Of a stretch of 42,500 bases of DNA, positions 40,086 to 42,500 are shown one piece after another. The stretch spans positions 1-42,500 of the forward strand of contig RPFO01000751.1 of the NCBI GenBank assembly GCA_009746045.1. The letters run 5' to 3'. Position numbers and translations under genes: made by a program. Positions within the stretch are counted from its first letter, which is position 1. The number at the start of each line of letters is the position of its first letter. The notes beneath the pieces are model-generated. The model saw only the letters and a list, made by a program, of their open reading frames with translations. It did not search any database and was not told the origin of the DNA. The DNA is from Mesostigma viride. Taxonomy: Eukaryota > Streptophyta > Mesostigmatophyceae > Mesostigmatales > Mesostigmataceae.

Positions 40086-42500
40086 ATGCATGCCAGCACC
40101 CCATGACACCCATCCACGCATGCCAGCACCCCATGACACCCATCCATGCATGCCAGCACCCCATGACACCCATCCATGCATGCCAGCACCCCATGACACC
40201 CATCCATGCATGCCAGCACCCCATGACACCCATCCATGCATGCCAGCACCCCATTACACCCATCCATGCATGCCAGCACCCCATGACACCCATCCATACA
40301 TGCCAGCGCCCCATGACACCCATCCATGCATGCCAGCACCCCATGACACCCATCCATGCATGCCAGCACCCCATGACACCCATCCACGCATGCCAGCGCC
40401 CCATTACACCCATCCATGCATGCCAGCACCCCATTACACCCATCCATGCATGCCAGCACCCCATGACACCCATCCATGCATGCCAGCACCCCATGACACC
40501 CATCCATGCATGCCAGCACCCCATGACACCCATACACGCATACCAGCACCCCATGACACCCATCCATGCATGCCAGCACCCCATGACACCCATCCATGCA
40601 TGCCAGCACCTCATGACACCCATCCACGCATGCCAGCACCCCATGACACCCATCCATGCATGCCAGCACCCCATGACACCCATCCATGCATGCCAGCACC
40701 CCATGACACCCATCCATGCATGCCAGCACCCCATGACACCCATCCATGCATGCCAGCGCCCCACTACACCCATCCATGCATGCCAGCACCCCATGACACC
40801 CATCCATGCATGCCAGCACCCCATTACACCCATCCATGCATGCCAGCACCCCATGACACCCATCCATACATGCCAGCGCCCCATGACACCCATCCATGCA
40901 TGCCAGCACCCCATGACACCCATCCATGCATGCCAGCACCCCACTACACCCATCCACGCATGCCAGCACCCCATGACACCCATCCATGCATGCCAGCACC
41001 CCATGACACCCATCCATGCATGCCAGCACCCCACTACACCCATCCATGCATGCCAGCACCCCATGACACCCATCCATGCATGCCAGCACCCCATGACACC
41101 CATACACGCATGCCAGCACCCCATGACACCCATGCATGCATGCCAGCACCCCACTACACCCATCCATGCATGCCAGCACCCCATGACACCCATCCATGCA
41201 TGCCAGCACCCCATGACACCCATCCATACATGCCAGCGCCCCATGACACCCATCCATGCATGCCAGCACCCCATGACACCCATCCATGCATGCCAGCACC
41301 CCACTACACCCATCCACGCATGCCAGCACCCCACTACACCCATCCACGCATGCCAGCGCCCCATTACACCCATCCATGCATGCCAGCACCCCATGACACC
41401 CATCCATACATGCCAGCGCCCCATGACACCCATCCATGCATGCCAGCACCCCATGACACCCATCCATGCATGCCAGCACCCCATGACACCCATCCATGCA
41501 TGCCAGCACCCCATGACACCCATCCATGCATGCCAGCACCCCATGACACCCATCCATGCATGCCAGCGCCCCACTACACCCATCCATGCATGCCAGCACC
41601 CCATGACACCCATCCATGCATGCCAGCACCCCATGACACCCATCCATGCATGCCAGCACCCCATGACACCCATCCATGCATGCCAGCACCCCATTACACC
41701 CATCCATGCATGCCAGCACCCCATGACACCCATCCATGCATGCCAGCACCCCATGACACCCATCCATGCATGCCAGCACCCCATGACACCCATCCATGCA
41801 TGCCAGCACCCCATGACACCCATCCATACATGCCAGCGCCCCATGACACCCATCCATGCATGCCAGCACCCCATGACACCCATCCATGCATGCCAGCACC
41901 CCACTACACCCATCCACGCATGCCAGCACCCCACTACACCCATCCACGCATGCCAGCGCCCCATTACACCCATCCATGCATGCCAGCACCCCATGACACC
42001 CATCCATGCATGCCAGCGCCCCACTACACCCATCCATGCATGCCAGCACCCCATTACACCCATCCATGCATGCCAGCACCCCATGACACCCATCCATACA
42101 TGCCAGCGCCCCATGACACCCATCCATGCATGCCAGCACCCCATGACACCCATACACGCATGCCAGCACCCCACTACACCCATGCATGCATGCCAGCACC
42201 CCATGACACCCATCCATGCATGCCAGCACCCCATGACACCCATCCATGCATGCCAGCACCCCATGACACCCATCCATACATGCCAGCGCCCCATGACACC
42301 CATCCATGCATGCCAGCACCCCATGACACCCATCCATGCATGCCAGCACCCCACTACACCCATCCACGCATGCCAGCACCCCATGACACCCATCCATGCA
42401 TGCCAGCACCCCATGACACCCATCCATGCATGCCAGCACCCCACTACACCCATCCATGCATGCCAGCACCCCATGACACCCATCCATGCATGCCAGCACC
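40086..42500. repeat. 30-bp satellite array 4 (at least 80 units, runs off the window)
   Basis: 2415 bp = 80.5 units with no indel up to the window edge. Its first part follows array 3 unit by unit, then diverges. It includes ATGCATGCATGCC variants (41132, 42182). Open frames of up to about 850 codons on the minus strand exist only because 30 is a multiple of 3 and the unit has no stop in those frames. Confidence 0.95.

Noticed and set aside
36073-42500. CRISPR-like array
   Set aside because: Adjacent 30-bp units without unique spacers, no cas genes and a eukaryotic context; it is a simple satellite.

Overview
The window looks like nuclear DNA of a eukaryote with a large, repeat-laden genome. 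The evidence is spliceosomal introns with GTAAG donors and T-rich CAG acceptors, LTR and non-LTR retrotransposons, tRNA-like pol III remnants, and several families of satellite DNA. TTTAGGG-type heptads and the style of the non-LTR element fit a green-lineage alga or plant, but nothing here fixes the species. No bacterial-type gene, operon, rRNA or CRISPR array was seen. Almost all of the long open frames are stop-poor readings of satellite DNA and are not genes.

Layout. 1-2970 is non-coding DNA with scattered copies of a 14-bp perfect palindrome (CCAACGGCCGTTGG) and small tandem duplications. 2971-3039 is a tRNA-like relic. 3146-3320 is a GT/GTGTGC microsatellite leading into a 40-bp G/T-rich satellite that fills 3321-18999 and 22126-25770 (about 480 units, organised by repeated block duplications of 240 bp to 5.9 kb). 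A non-autonomous LTR retrotransposon (19000-22125) splits the satellite. Its 3' LTR is itself split by a 5'-truncated LINE-type element (21106-22072). 25906-28520 is a CA-rich low-complexity block.

28554-32774 carries the only convincing gene: a minus-strand DDE-transposase-like gene in three or four exons, of the transposon-derived family with SENY, SDN and HGKG..DG.GG motifs. Both well-defined introns consist largely of copies of the palindrome, and ten more copies stand in a near-perfect 62-bp ladder just upstream of the start. 32763-34469 is bounded by perfect 15-bp inverted repeats that include TTAA, and looks like a small DNA transposon inserted into one copy of the palindrome. 34480-36072 holds another tRNA-like relic and a CpG-rich cluster of GGCGCC palindromes and hairpins. 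From 36073 to the window end, a 305-331-bp block alternates with arrays of a 30-bp satellite. The three complete arrays are exactly 35, 6 and 30 units, and the fourth runs off the edge.

How it fits together. This is accessory, repeat-driven DNA rather than a pathway. The most unusual thread is the palindrome family. It has 19 perfect and 3 near-perfect copies, most with GAAA exactly 6 bp after the core and many with TTTC at the mirror position. It occurs in free DNA, in transposase introns, in a promoter-side ladder, and apparently as the target of another transposon. The second is a clean insertion history in the 40-bp satellite: block duplication, then LTR-element insertion into one copy only, then LINE insertion into that element's LTR. 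Each insertion has an intact target-site duplication, and the other block keeps the empty site.
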